NCBI RefSeq assembly: GCF_002149015.1
Contig: NZ_NGFO01000004.1
Coordinates: 1 to 64,000, forward strand
Reading direction: 5' to 3'
DNA length: 64,000 nt
From: Gordonia lacunae
Lineage (GTDB): Bacteria; Actinomycetota; Actinomycetes; Mycobacteriales; Mycobacteriaceae
Within the stretch, counting starts at the first letter, position 1; each line of letters starts with the position of its first letter. The position numbers and the translations under genes are program-made. Below, piece after piece: positions 8,320-18,944 of the stretch. Below the pieces are notes generated by a model. That model saw only the letters and a program-made list of their open reading frames with translations. It did no database searches and had not been told where the DNA came from.

Positions 8320-9396
8320 TCAGGGGACTTCGAGGCTCGGCTCACCGGCGGCCGGAGCCGTGACCGTTTCCGTCTCGGTCACGGTGTACGTCTCGGGAGC
8401 CGACTCGGTGACCGTCTCCGTCCGCGTGACGGGGCGGGGAGTTCGCGTGACCGTCGTCGTACGGACGCTGGTCTCGGTCTCGGTCTCGGTGACCGTCGCC
8501 TGCTCGGTCGAGGTGACCGCCGCCGGCGTCTCGGTCACCGTGACGGGCGCGGGCTCGGCGATGGTCGACTCGGCGGTGAGGATCAACGTGATCCCGACGG
8601 CGCCGAGGAAGACGGCGGCACCGATCGCAGCGCCGACGAACCACCATCGGCGACCGGTCGACGTCCGGGCGGCGACCGCGGGGCCGGCCGGCGCGACCAC
8701 CGCGGCGTCGGCCGCGCCGAGCGCGGAGGCGAGCGACGGATTGTCCGCAACCGTCACCGGGCGCTGCGACGCGTACTCGAACGCCGGCGCGATCCCGGGG
8801 AGCTGGGCACCGGGCCCGACCACGATCACCGAGGTGACGTCGCGACCACGAGGCAGCCTGGTGACGGCCGTCGCGAGCTGCGACGCCGCGTCGGGGTCGG
8901 TCACCGAGGCGACCTGGCCCGGCGTGAAGTCCGCGGTGCCGAGGACCGCGCCGGACGCGGTGTCGACGGTGGCGAGGGTGGTGCCGGCCGCGGGCGCGGC
9001 GTTGCGGTCGAGGTCGACGACGGCCACCACCCCACCGCGCGGCGAATGGGTGCACGCGATCTCGGCGAGAGCAGCGGCGTACCCGGTGACGACGACCTTG
9101 CCCGACCAGGACGGCCCGGTGCCCGCGCCCGGCGCGAAGACGCGGGCCAGGTGGTCGCGGACGTCGGCGCGCGACGCCGAGATGCCGATCCGGTCGACCT
9201 CGACGGGGACCGAATCGACGAGTTCGACGATTGCGGCCTCGGCACCGGCGGCCGATGCATCGGGGAGATCTACGAGGTTGCTCGCCAGGATGTGTCCGTC
9301 CGCGTCCCGGACCACCGAACTGATCTGGTCGTCGACGACGGAGATACCCAGGACCACGAACCCTGGCATCGGACCGTTCCCCGGTACCTCGGACAT
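8320..9396 (-). CDS. Actin-fold-like membrane protein with Thr-Val-Thr-Glu tail
   Basis: 358 residues, function unknown. The first 245 residues resemble the ASKHA (Hsp70/actin) style of repeats seen in mycobacterial DUF7159-type proteins: VVLGISVVDDQISSVVRD, then GGVVAVVDLDR and SVIVVGPGAQLPG. One membrane helix follows (about 252-275, WWFVGAAIGAAVFLGAVG). The C-terminal 75 residues are a repeat of T-V-T-E-T units, probably outside the cell and likely rigid or glycosylated. Orientation and role are inference. Confidence 0.75.
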   Translation of the reverse strand: MSEVPGNGPMPGFVVLGISVVDDQISSVVRDADGHILASNLVDLPDASAAGAEAAIVELVDSVPVEVDRIGISASRADVRDHLARVFAPGAGTGPSWSGKVVVTGYAAALAEIACTHSPRGGVVAVVDLDRNAAPAAGTTLATVDTASGAVLGTADFTPGQVASVTDPDAASQLATAVTRLPRGRDVTSVIVVGPGAQLPGIAPAFEYASQRPVTVADNPSLASALGAADAAVVAPAGPAVAARTSTGRRWWFVGAAIGAAVFLGAVGITLILTAESTIAEPAPVTVTETPAAVTSTEQATVTETETETSVRTTTVTRTPRPVTRTETVTESAPETYTVTETETVTAPAAGEPSLEVP

Positions 9397-9494
9397 GGTT
9401 CACCTCCCGTCGCCGACCTGCTGTGGCGTTCTGACCCGCAAGCCTAGCGGCTGGGGGGCGGACACCGTACACCCGGCTGTGCCCGGCGGACCGC

Positions 9495-10598
9495 TCAGAT
9501 CGGTTCGGCGGGATGCTGGGTGTAGGCCGCGTCGCGGACCGCCTCGTCGGTTTCCAGGCCCGCGCCCAGTGCTCCGCCGACGGTGGCGAGTGAACAGGTC
9601 AGCCAGGCGACCTCCAGGTAATCGGTGAAGCCGGCCGGGTGGTCGAGCGTCGCACCGAAGACCTGCGGCACCACCAGGCAGAGCGCGCCGATCGCGGACA
9701 GGACGAACAGCGCCGCGTAGAAGGCGGCGACGCCGAGCACCACCGTGATCACGGTGACGATGTTGAACAGCGCCACCTGTTCTCGCGTCTGACGGGAACT
9801 CCCCCGTTCCCAGAGGTCGGCCCCGATGATCAGCGTCGCGGTGATGGCGATGATCGAGCCGAGCGCGACCCCGGTCAACCGGATCCCGCCGAAAGTGTCT
9901 GCGAGCAACCAGATGTCGGCGGTCACCAGCGCGAAGACCCCGGCCGCGATCGCCCCGGTGAGTGCGCGGCTGAGGCCGAGCGCCAGCCGCCACGGGCGGT
10001 TGGCGCGCACCATGCCGGTGAGCAGACGCAGGTTCCCGGTCAGCACACGTGCGGTGAAGGCGGTGCCCGCCTCGTCGACGTCGGTCCCGAGCTGCCGGAC
10101 GCGATGGCGGAGCGCCGACCGCGCCGGCGACTTCTGGTGTTCGCGGAGGTCGTCGGCGTCGGCGCCGAGGAGTTGCCCGACGAGTCCGGTGATGATCCCG
10201 CGTGCCCGTTGCCGTACTCCGGTCGCGCCGAGTGCCGGCACCGAGAGGACCGCGACGCCGTGCACCGCGTTGGCATGCGCCACGACCGGGCGTTTGCCGA
10301 CGTGCAGCGGCAGGTCGGTCAGACAGAGCACCAGATCCCATTCGTGTTCGAGCAGAAGGTCTCTGGTGGCGTCGACGATCTCGGCGTCACCGGCCGGTGG
10401 TTGGACGACGCCGGCCTCGAGGAGCTCGAGCTGCCAGCGGGCGCCGGGAAAGGTCGTCTGGATGTGGTCGGTCAGATCGGCCTCGACCAGCTTGCGGGCG
10501 AGACCGATGGCCTGGCCCGGCGCGGCGACGACACCGAGGACGACGACGGGTTCATCCGGGGAACCGGGCTCGGGTGTGTGACCGGCGGAGGAGTCCAT
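9495..10598 (-). CDS. Conserved integral membrane protein
   Basis: 367 residues, family not recognised. The N-terminal 190 residues are soluble and contain VVVLGVVAAPGQA and a segment DLVLCLTDLPLHV. The C-terminal half has four or five hydrophobic helices (from about residue 205 to 345). It shares strand with the actin-fold-like gene downstream (about 100 bp gap) and the SRPBCC gene upstream (16 bp gap), so they may be co-transcribed. Confidence 0.7.
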   Translation of the reverse strand: MDSSAGHTPEPGSPDEPVVVLGVVAAPGQAIGLARKLVEADLTDHIQTTFPGARWQLELLEAGVVQPPAGDAEIVDATRDLLLEHEWDLVLCLTDLPLHVGKRPVVAHANAVHGVAVLSVPALGATGVRQRARGIITGLVGQLLGADADDLREHQKSPARSALRHRVRQLGTDVDEAGTAFTARVLTGNLRLLTGMVRANRPWRLALGLSRALTGAIAAGVFALVTADIWLLADTFGGIRLTGVALGSIIAITATLIIGADLWERGSSRQTREQVALFNIVTVITVVLGVAAFYAALFVLSAIGALCLVVPQVFGATLDHPAGFTDYLEVAWLTCSLATVGGALGAGLETDEAVRDAAYTQHPAEPI

Positions 10599-10613
10599 CG
10601 GCGGTCGGCGCGT

Positions 10614-11081
10614 TCAGGCGAACCGGGCCGCGAGCGCCCGGAGGGTGCCTTCTATCCCCTTGCCGTTCTTCTTGTCGTAGCCGATGAGTTCCATGATCTT
10701 CGGTACCCGGAGCGTCGAGTAGTCGAAGGTCTCGGTGACGGCCGTGGTGGTCGGCGAGGTCGACTCGAGCTCCCATCGCCAGCGGTGGCCCATCGGATGC
10801 TGCCACTCGACGACCCGCCCGGGTTCGAAGTCGGTGACGGTCGAGGTGATCTTGTAGGGCACGCCGTACTGCTTCATCCCGACACTGAAACGCGCCCCGC
10901 GGGTCAGCGTCTCGGGACCGCTCACCGGGGTGTCGCGCACCGTGCCGGAGCCGTCGAGCTCGGGATGCCGATGGGGGTTCGACACGAGCGCGAAGACATC
11001 GGCGGCCGGGGCGTTCACGACGACCCGACGGGAGACCTTGTGCGGCCCGGAGTCGACGGTGGTGACGGGTTCAGAAGCCAT
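10614..11081 (-). CDS. SRPBCC (polyketide cyclase / START-like) protein
   Basis: 155 residues. The opening (VSRRVVVNAPAADVFALVSNPHRHPELDGSG) is the hallmark of the SRPBCC superfamily, whose members bind small hydrophobic ligands in a deep cavity. DFEPGRVVEWQHPMGHRWRWEL and VTETFDYS are also typical. I took the ATG at 11081; the frame runs on to 11099. Ligand unknown. Confidence 0.82.
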   Translation of the reverse strand: MASEPVTTVDSGPHKVSRRVVVNAPAADVFALVSNPHRHPELDGSGTVRDTPVSGPETLTRGARFSVGMKQYGVPYKITSTVTDFEPGRVVEWQHPMGHRWRWELESTSPTTTAVTETFDYSTLRVPKIMELIGYDKKNGKGIEGTLRALAARFA

Positions 11082-11140
11082 GCGGTCAACGTTACGCACG
11101 TCCGCGGGCTCGCGTCGAAACCGCGTCCGGACACCACGAC

Positions 11141-11169
11141 GCCGGGCCTGATCATGTGTCGGGCCCGGC
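11141..11169 (-). terminator. Hairpin behind the dnaK-hspR operon
   Basis: GCCGGGCC at 11141-11148 pairs perfectly with GGCCCGGC at 11162-11169 around a 13-nt loop, in the gap after hspR. No U tract follows, but GC-only terminators are usual in this group. It probably ends the chaperone transcript. Confidence 0.55.
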
Positions 11170-11204
11170 GGCTGGTGGTGTGTGTCGGAGATATGGGTGG
11201 GTGG

Positions 11205-11603
11205 TCAGTCGGTGGTGCGCTTGCGTCGCGGCTGCCACACGACGAGGGCGTTGGTACGCGGCACGGGCACGAGTTCGCCGCCTCGCCGGGTCCGCGACGC
11301 CTGCACCTCGTCGGTGAGTTCGCGGACACGATGCTGGAGCGCCTCGACCTGATTGCTCAGGTCGATGATGCGCTTGATGCCCGCGAGGTTGACGCCCTCC
11401 TCCTGCGAGAGACGCTGGATCTCCCGCAGCAGTTCGACGTCGCGGGACGAGTAGCGGCGACCGCCGCCACTCGTCCGCTGTGGGGTGACCAGCCCCAGCC
11501 GGTCATAGGTCCGCAGGGTCTGCGCGTGCATTCCGGCGAGTTCGGCGGCCACCGAGATCAGAAACGTCGCGCCGTCGGCCTCGAAGTTCGCACCGGCCAT
11601 CAC
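11205..11603 (-). CDS. hspR: HspR, MerR-type heat-shock repressor
   Basis: 132 residues (131 if the second Met is used). A MerR-type HTH lies at about residues 12-80 (FLISVAAELAGMHAQTLRTYDRLGLVTPQRTSGGGRRYS), with a coiled segment (NQVEALQHRVRELTDEV) and a short basic tail. HspR binds the HAIR inverted repeat together with DnaK and represses the dnaK operon. HAIR sites are present upstream of dnaK (15539, 15617) and lon (28201). It follows dnaJ directly: the dnaJ stop ends at 11604 and the hspR start is at 11603 or 11600, so the two are translationally coupled. Confidence 0.96.
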   Translation of the reverse strand: MMAGANFEADGATFLISVAAELAGMHAQTLRTYDRLGLVTPQRTSGGGRRYSSRDVELLREIQRLSQEEGVNLAGIKRIIDLSNQVEALQHRVRELTDEVQASRTRRGGELVPVPRTNALVVWQPRRKRTTD

Positions 11604-12806
11604 TCATCGCCCCCAGTCCGCCCGCGGATCGAAACCGCTTGCCCGCTCGGCCTGGTCGTAGGCGCGCATCGCCTCGACCGCGGCCTCGTCGAGCTTGTTC
11701 GGAACCGCGACCTTCACGGTGACGAGCAGGTCGCCCGCTCCGCCGGAGCGCTTGGGCACCCCGCGACCGCGCACGCGCAGCGTGCGGCCGTCGGTGGTGT
11801 TCGGCGGGATCTTCACCCCGACCGATCCCTCCAATGTCGGAACCGAGACCGTCGCTCCGAGAACGAGTTCGGAGATCCGCACCGGCAGCTGCACCCGAAG
11901 GTCGTTGCCGCTGCGGGTGAAGTGCTTGTGCGGGGTCACGTGCACGACGACGTAGAGGTCGCCCGACGGGGCGCCACGTCGGCCGGCCTCGCCCTGTCCG
12001 GCGAGCCGGATGCGTTGTCCGTCCTCGACGCCGGCGGGTATCCGCACGTTGATGGTGCGCGCGCGGACCTTCACGCCGCTGCCGTCGCAGTCGGTGCACG
12101 GATCGTCGATCCGCGAACCGGTGCCCTGGCAGTCCTGGCAGGGCTCACTGAAACCGAATGCGCCCTGATTGCGGCTCACGAACCCGGAGCCGTTGCAGTT
12201 CGCACACACCCGCGGGCTCGTTCCGGGCTTGGCGCCCGAACCGTGGCAGGTGGTGCAGGGCGACGGGCTGGTCACCCGGAGAGGGACGGTCGTGCCGAGC
12301 GCGGCGTCGGAGAACGAGAGCGTCGTCTCGGTCTCGAGGTCCTTGCCACGACGCGGCCTGCTTGCCGTCGAAGTACGTTGCGTTCCGCCGCCGCGGTTGA
12401 ACAGTCCGTCGAAGATGTCGCCGAAACCGCCTCCGCCGCCGCCGGTCTGCGCCCCGCCGAACAGGTCGCCGAGGTCGAAGTCGTTACCGCCGCCGGTGGT
12501 GTAGGTGTTTCCCCCACCGGGGAAGCCGCCCGGGAAGCCGTTGCCGCCGCCGCGGAATCGTCCGCCGGCGAACATGGCGCGCGTCTCGTCGTATTCCTTG
12601 CGCTTCTCGGCGTCGCCGAGCACGCTGTGGGCTTCGGACACCCGCTTGAAGCGCTCCTCGGCCGCGGTGTCACCCGGATTGGCATCCGGATGCAGCTCGC
12701 GCGCGAGCTTGCGATAGGCCTTCTTGATCTCTTCAGCCGAAGCGTCAGAAGCAACGCCCAGGTCCTTGTAGAAGTCGTGTTCTAACCACTCACGTTGTGG
12801 TGCCAC
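11604..12806 (-). CDS. dnaJ: DnaJ, Hsp40 co-chaperone
   Basis: 400 residues, type I Hsp40 that delivers clients to DnaK and triggers its ATPase. The J domain has the HPD motif ([10 protein letters not shown]), then a Gly/Phe-rich linker and four zinc-binding CxxCxGxG repeats ([32 protein letters not shown]), then the C-terminal client-binding domains. It starts with GTG behind a very strong AAAGGAGGTGA Shine-Dalgarno. The order dnaK-grpE-dnaJ-hspR identifies it as DnaJ1. Confidence 0.97.
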   Translation of the reverse strand: MAPQREWLEHDFYKDLGVASDASAEEIKKAYRKLARELHPDANPGDTAAEERFKRVSEAHSVLGDAEKRKEYDETRAMFAGGRFRGGGNGFPGGFPGGGNTYTTGGGNDFDLGDLFGGAQTGGGGGGFGDIFDGLFNRGGGTQRTSTASRPRRGKDLETETTLSFSDAALGTTVPLRVTSPSPCTTCHGSGAKPGTSPRVCANCNGSGFVSRNQGAFGFSEPCQDCQGTGSRIDDPCTDCDGSGVKVRARTINVRIPAGVEDGQRIRLAGQGEAGRRGAPSGDLYVVVHVTPHKHFTRSGNDLRVQLPVRISELVLGATVSVPTLEGSVGVKIPPNTTDGRTLRVRGRGVPKRSGGAGDLLVTVKVAVPNKLDEAAVEAMRAYDQAERASGFDPRADWGR

Positions 12807-12858
12807 CAGACGTCACCTCCTTTGAGTTCTGTTGTCTGGATGAATGTCTTGGGAAGAA

Positions 12859-12901
12859 CCTGAGGTGCGAGGCTCGCGGTTCGCGCTCCTCGCACCTCAG
12901 G
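12859..12901. repeat. Inverted repeat between grpE and dnaJ
   Basis: CCTGAGGTGCGAGG (12859-12872) and CCTCGCACCTCAGG (12888-12901) are perfect 14-bp arms with a 15-nt loop. It stands 13 nt behind the grpE stop. Its right half matches the dispersed element at 144-186 and 31456-31497. In the mRNA it would form a stable intercistronic hairpin, which could stabilise dnaK-grpE message or lower read-through into dnaJ. Confidence 0.8.
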
Positions 12902-12914
12902 GTCGGCGGTCGTT

Positions 12915-13543
12915 CTATTGTGCACCGGGTGCGTCGCCCGCGGGAGCGGGATCGGTGACCGTCACCATCGCGGTGCGGATCACCTTCTCGCCCAGGCGGT
13001 AGCCGCATCGGTACACCGATCCGATCACCGGATGTGCCCCGGTGCCGTCGTGCTGCACGGCTTCGTGGAGTTCGGGATCGAACTCGTCACCCGCCGCACC
13101 GAAGGCCACGAGACCTTCGGCGGCCAGCACACCGGTCAGCTTGTCGGCGACCGAACGCAGCGGACCGCTGTCGAGGTCGCCGTGCTCGCGGGCACGGTCG
13201 AGGTCGTCGATGATCGGGAGCAGCTTGTCGATCAGGATCTGCTTGCCGTAGGCGACCGAGCCCTGCTTCTCCTCGGCGGCACGCCGCCGGAAGTTGGCGA
13301 ACTGGGCTCGTTCGCGCTGCAGGTCGGCGGTCAGTTCGGCGACCCGGGCATCCGGTTCGCCGGCTGCCCCGTCCGCCTGCTGCTCGTCACTGGTCTGCTC
13401 GTCGACGACCGGTCCGGCATCGGCCGGGCCGGGGCCGGCGGCCGGCTCGTCGCGCACCTCACCCGTCTCCGGGTCGATGCGACGACGGTCGGTCACCGTC
13501 ACCGGCTCCTCGCCGGACCCATTCGCCGAATGGGCTCCTGCGG

Positions 13544-13547
<4 letters not shown>
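12915..13547 (-). CDS. grpE: GrpE, nucleotide exchange factor of DnaK
   Basis: 210 residues. A long acidic, Gln-rich N terminus is followed by the coiled-coil ([21 protein letters not shown]) and the C-terminal beta domain ([41 protein letters not shown]). It speeds ADP release from DnaK. The GTG start overlaps the dnaK stop (GTGA), indicating translational coupling within the operon. Confidence 0.96.
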
Positions 13548-15388
<1,841 letters not shown>

Positions 15389-15504
15389 GTTTGGCTTCCT
15401 CCTAGTTTGTGGGTGTGCACCCGAGTCCTTGTCCCGAGGTCTCGAGACCGCGGGGATGTCGTGGTGAAACTCTGCGGGACCGGACTTCAGTGCGTCCGAC
15501 TCAT

Positions 15505-15533
15505 GTCCTACTGAAAAAGCGGGTCCGAGTCAA
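15505..15533 (-). promoter_or_regulatory. Putative dnaK promoter
   Basis: On the minus strand TTGACT (15533-15528) and TAGGAC (15510-15505) are separated by 17 nt, a good vegetative-sigma spacing. The first HAIR box begins 5 bp upstream of the -35. Transcript start would fall about 110 nt before the dnaK ATG. Confidence 0.6.
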
Positions 15534-15538
15534 ACCTA

Positions 15539-15559
15539 CTTGAGTCTGGATCACTCAGG
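15539..15559. promoter_or_regulatory. HAIR operator 1 (HspR site), dnaK promoter
   Basis: CTTGAGT-N7-ACTCAGG matches the HAIR consensus CTTGAGT-N7-ACTCAAG at 13 of 14 positions. It lies next to the -35 box of dnaK. HspR encoded in the same operon is the expected ligand, giving autoregulation. Confidence 0.88.
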
Positions 15560-15616
15560 TTTCTCGAAGTGTGTAACGGGCCCCGTCGGCGGATTGTTCC
15601 CGGATCGTCGAAAAAA

Positions 15617-15637
15617 CTTGAGCAGGGTTCACTCAGG
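15617..15637. promoter_or_regulatory. HAIR operator 2 (HspR site)
   Basis: CTTGAGC-N7-ACTCAGG, a 12 of 14 match to the HAIR consensus, 78 bp from the first box in the same orientation. Two boxes upstream of dnaK allow cooperative binding. This one is also upstream of the divergent DUF1214 gene. Confidence 0.82.
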
Positions 15638-15785
15638 TCCGACGGTGCAGGTAGACGGCCGGCGGTCCGCGGTGTACGCGGCCCGACTCTTGACACCGAG
15701 GGGAGCGCACGGCAGATTTCAACGGGAAGCATATGATTCCACTTGGGAGCCGGCGAACGGCGCCCGCCACATCCGAGGACAGCCG

Positions 15786-16901
15786 ATGACGTCAGGGGAT
15801 CCTCAGCGCGGCTCGAACGAACCGGCGAGACCGGAGGTCACGGCCTGGAACGCTGTCGTCGACGCCCTGCGCGCGGCCGGAGCCGAGCTCGAAGCCGACA
15901 CCGCCGGTCTCGATCCGACCGAACAGGCCGACGGGTTCCGTGCCCTTCTCCGTGGGGTGGCGAATCAGTTGTCGCGCCTCGAGGTCGACCGCGAACGACC
16001 CGAACTCGTGCCCTTCAACGGCTGGCGTCACAAGTTCCTGATGGACAATCCCGATTTCGGGTACTGGGTCACCGAGGTGCGAGGTGACCGCGAGTACCGC
16101 ATCCGCGGATCGCGCGGCGACGCATCCTATGTCTCGATCACCGTGTATCGCCGCACCGGCGGCCTCGCCTCGGAGGCGACGGCACGCATCGACAGTGAGT
16201 CGATCACCTTCGACGACGCAGGTGACTTCGAGATCGACCTCGGCGGAACGGATGCGGGAACCGGCAACCGGCTCGATCTCCCGGACGGATCCGCCGTCGT
16301 CTGGGTCCGGTTCTTCTACGACGATGTCGCACACGACGAACCGGGGTCATGCCGGATCGAACCGGTCGGGAGACCGGACGTACCCCCGCTGATCGACGCC
16401 GCGCGGTTCTGTTCGCAACTCGGGACGCTCGCCGCGACCACGTCCCTGCTCCCGACGATCTTCGAGATGTCCACCGCCGAGGACCGCGATCCACCGAACA
16501 CGCTGCGCCACTGGTCGGAGATGGCCGGTGGCGCGGTGTTCACCGAACCGGGGATCCACTATGTCCGCGGCGGGTGGCGCCTCGGGCCGGACGAGGCCCT
16601 GGTCATCGAGGGCGAGGTCGTCGACTGCCGATACTGGAACATCCTGGCCTACAGCCGATTCCTCAACTCCCTGGACCACCGGTACCGGCCGGTGTCGTAC
16701 ACCGGAACGACCGCGAACGTCGTCGACGGCCGATACCGATTCGTCGTCGCCGCCGCGGACCCGGGCGGCGGGGCGAACTGGATCGACACCGAGGGACGAG
16801 ATTTCGGGGTCGTCGTGATGCGCTTTGTCCAACCGACGACGACCCCGACGCTGCCGTCGGCACGCGTGATACGACTCGACCGACTGCGAGGCACTCGATG
16901 A
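15786..16901 (+). CDS. DUF1214 domain protein
   Basis: 371 residues. The C-terminal third (DEALVIEGEVVDCRYWNILAYSRFLNSLDHRY, then WIDTEGRDFGVVVMRF) is the DUF1214 beta-sandwich signature; the N-terminal two thirds are unassigned (NGWRHKFLMDNPDFGYWVTEV is family-typical). Function not known. The ATG at 15786 has GAGGA upstream; the open frame extends back to 15540 across the HAIR boxes, which makes the upstream start unlikely. Its TGA overlaps the ATG of the sulfotransferase (ATGA), so the two are coupled. Confidence 0.82.
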   Translation: MTSGDPQRGSNEPARPEVTAWNAVVDALRAAGAELEADTAGLDPTEQADGFRALLRGVANQLSRLEVDRERPELVPFNGWRHKFLMDNPDFGYWVTEVRGDREYRIRGSRGDASYVSITVYRRTGGLASEATARIDSESITFDDAGDFEIDLGGTDAGTGNRLDLPDGSAVVWVRFFYDDVAHDEPGSCRIEPVGRPDVPPLIDAARFCSQLGTLAATTSLLPTIFEMSTAEDRDPPNTLRHWSEMAGGAVFTEPGIHYVRGGWRLGPDEALVIEGEVVDCRYWNILAYSRFLNSLDHRYRPVSYTGTTANVVDGRYRFVVAAADPGGGANWIDTEGRDFGVVVMRFVQPTTTPTLPSARVIRLDRLRGTR

Positions 16902-18145
16902 CCCGATGGGCACCCCCGCCCAGATCCGAGACGGCACAGGCCATCTACGCGGCCGCCGAAGCCGACCGCGTCGAGAATCCCGAGTCGTATCGTCTCGGGG
17001 CGGGCGAGGCCGACCGGATCGTCGAACGGGCCACTGCGAAACACGGAACCGACGGCCTGGGCGATCCCGCGAACTGGCGACCTGGGCTCGAACAGTTCCT
17101 CGACTCCGCGGCCGCCGACGGCCGGCTCAACGCCGTCGGCATCCGCAACGCGCAGGACGCCGTGACCGGCAAGTTGCGCGCGCGATCGATCGTCGCCGCG
17201 AAGCTTCGGACCGAACCCACCATCGCCGGCCGGGACCTCACGCCGCCGATCGTGATCATCGGTGGGTGGCGCACCGGGACGACGTTCTTGTTCCGTCTCC
17301 TGGCCCGAGATCCGCGGCTCCGCGCGCCTCGGCCGCTCGAGCTCTACGCACCATGGCGCGCCGCAAGTCTCGATCCCGCCGAGCGCGAGCGGGTCATCGA
17401 GGCCCAGGCCGCCGAACCGAATCCCCTGCACGTGCTCAACCCGTCGATGGCGGCGGTGCACGACTCCGGTCCGGCCCTCCCCGAGGAGTGCGTGCTCGGC
17501 ATGGGAACGACCATGCGCAATTGGGGATTCGCCTCGACCATGCGCCTCGACGGCTACGCGGCGTGGCTCGCGACCCAGGACTTCGCCGCCGAGTACGACG
17601 CACATCGGACGATGTTGCAGATCCTCGACGACGGGTCGGCCCGTCGCTGGCTGCTCAAAGCGCCTGCCCACACACCCGAGCTCGCGCATCTGGCGTCGAC
17701 GTATCCCGGTGTCTGCATCGTGCACCTGCACCGCGACATCGTGGAGACGGTGGCGTCCGGGGCGAGCCTGTTCGCGACCTATCGGTCGACCTACAGCGAC
17801 GAGGTGGACGGCCACGATGTCGGACGATTCCAGGTCGAGCAATCCGAACTGTGGTTTCGGCGTGCACTGGACTTCCGGTCCTCGCCCGCGGCCGCGTCGG
17901 CGACCATCCTGGACCTGGACTACCGGGACCTGGTGGCGAGCCCCGCGACGACGATCGGCCGGGTCTACGCCGCGGCCGGGATCGATCCACCGGACGTCAC
18001 CGCGCTGATCGCCGAGCACGACGCGGCGCAACCCCGCCATGGCAAGGGTCGACACCGGTACACCCCCGAGGAGTTCGGCATCGATCCCGACGCGCTCCGT
18101 GAACGGATGGCGTTCTACACCGACGCCGTGCCCGTCCAGCGATGA
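16898..18145 (+). CDS. Sulfotransferase-family protein
   Basis: 415 residues. The PAPS 5'-phosphosulfate loop is in PIVIIGGWRTGTTFLFRLL and the 3'-phosphate region in WLLKAPAHTPEL and HLHRDIVETVASGASL. It belongs to the long actinobacterial sulfotransferase branch, where the substrate is usually unknown. Coupled to DUF1214 by a 4-bp overlap, which suggests the two act on one pathway, perhaps sulfation of a lipid or sterol; that part is inference. It ends 10 bp before the convergent ABC permease gene. Confidence 0.87.
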   Translation: MTRWAPPPRSETAQAIYAAAEADRVENPESYRLGAGEADRIVERATAKHGTDGLGDPANWRPGLEQFLDSAAADGRLNAVGIRNAQDAVTGKLRARSIVAAKLRTEPTIAGRDLTPPIVIIGGWRTGTTFLFRLLARDPRLRAPRPLELYAPWRAASLDPAERERVIEAQAAEPNPLHVLNPSMAAVHDSGPALPEECVLGMGTTMRNWGFASTMRLDGYAAWLATQDFAAEYDAHRTMLQILDDGSARRWLLKAPAHTPELAHLASTYPGVCIVHLHRDIVETVASGASLFATYRSTYSDEVDGHDVGRFQVEQSELWFRRALDFRSSPAAASATILDLDYRDLVASPATTIGRVYAAAGIDPPDVTALIAEHDAAQPRHGKGRHRYTPEEFGIDPDALRERMAFYTDAVPVQR

Positions 18146-18155
18146 CGACCCCGGC

Positions 18156-18944
18156 TCAGCGTCGTCGGGTGAGCACCAGCCGGGCACCGGCATCGAGGAG
18201 GAAGCCGAGGATGCCGATCACCACGATCAGGGCGGCCACCTGGTCGTAGGCGAGCTGATCGCGGGCGTTGAGGATCTGGTAGCCGAGACCGGAACGTACG
18301 CCGAGCATCTCGGCGGGCACCAGAACCACCCAGGCGATGCCGAGGGCCACGCGGATGCCGGTCTGCACGTTGCCGCGGATCGCCGGGACCACCACGGCCG
18401 TGAGGACTTCGGTCCGGGTGGCATGGAACGATCGCGCGACCTCGACGAGGCCGGGGTCGATCGACTTCACGCCGGCCGCCGTGTTGATGACGATCGGCCA
18501 GATCGCCGCGATGGCGATCAGGAAGATGACCGGTTCGTTGCCGATGCCGAACACCATCACCGCGACCGGAGCCCAGGACAGCGGCGAGATCATCCGCAGG
18601 AAGGCGACGATGGGGTTCGCGGCGCGCTCCGCGGTGAGGCTCAGGCCGATCAGCAGGCCGAGCGGAAAGCCGAGGACGACCGCGATCAGCAGGCCGATCA
18701 GCAAGCGCCACAGGCTCAATCCGATGTCGGGCAGGAGCACACCGCGGTCGAGGAGTTCCAGCATCGCCGGAAACACCTGTTGCGGGGCGAACTGGCGGGC
18801 GAGGGAGTCGGCTGCGGGGAGGACGGTCGTCGTGGCCCACCAGAGGGCGACCAGCACCGCGATGGCGATCAGCGGCGGGGCGATGACGGAACCGGATCGC
18901 CGGCGCGGGGCCGCCGCGGTCTCGTCCTGGGTCAGCAGCGTCAT
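18156..18944 (-). CDS. ABC transporter permease (SsuC/TauC type)
   Basis: 262 residues with about six membrane helices. The EAA loop is in LVEVARSFHATRTEVLTAVVVPAIRGNVQTGI, which couples to the ATPase. It belongs to the nitrate/sulfonate/taurine importer family. The start ATG at 18944 overlaps the TGA of the binding-protein gene (ATGA). Last gene of the five-gene operon that begins at 22378. Confidence 0.9.
   Translation of the reverse strand: MTLLTQDETAAAPRRRSGSVIAPPLIAIAVLVALWWATTTVLPAADSLARQFAPQQVFPAMLELLDRGVLLPDIGLSLWRLLIGLLIAVVLGFPLGLLIGLSLTAERAANPIVAFLRMISPLSWAPVAVMVFGIGNEPVIFLIAIAAIWPIVINTAAGVKSIDPGLVEVARSFHATRTEVLTAVVVPAIRGNVQTGIRVALGIAWVVLVPAEMLGVRSGLGYQILNARDQLAYDQVAALIVVIGILGFLLDAGARLVLTRRR

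Larger units (their letters stand above)
15389..15785. other. Divergent regulatory region dnaK / DUF1214
   Basis: About 400 bp without a gene. It holds the dnaK leader, its promoter and the two HAIR boxes (15505-15637). Between 15640 and 15785 I see only the probable promoter zone of the DUF1214 gene, with an AT-richer ATATGATTCC near 15731. Confidence 0.7.

Noticed and set aside
9639..12785. 1048-codon open frame antisense to the membrane protein, hspR and dnaJ genes
   Set aside because: No recognisable domain, composition of a shadow frame, covers proven genes on the other strand.
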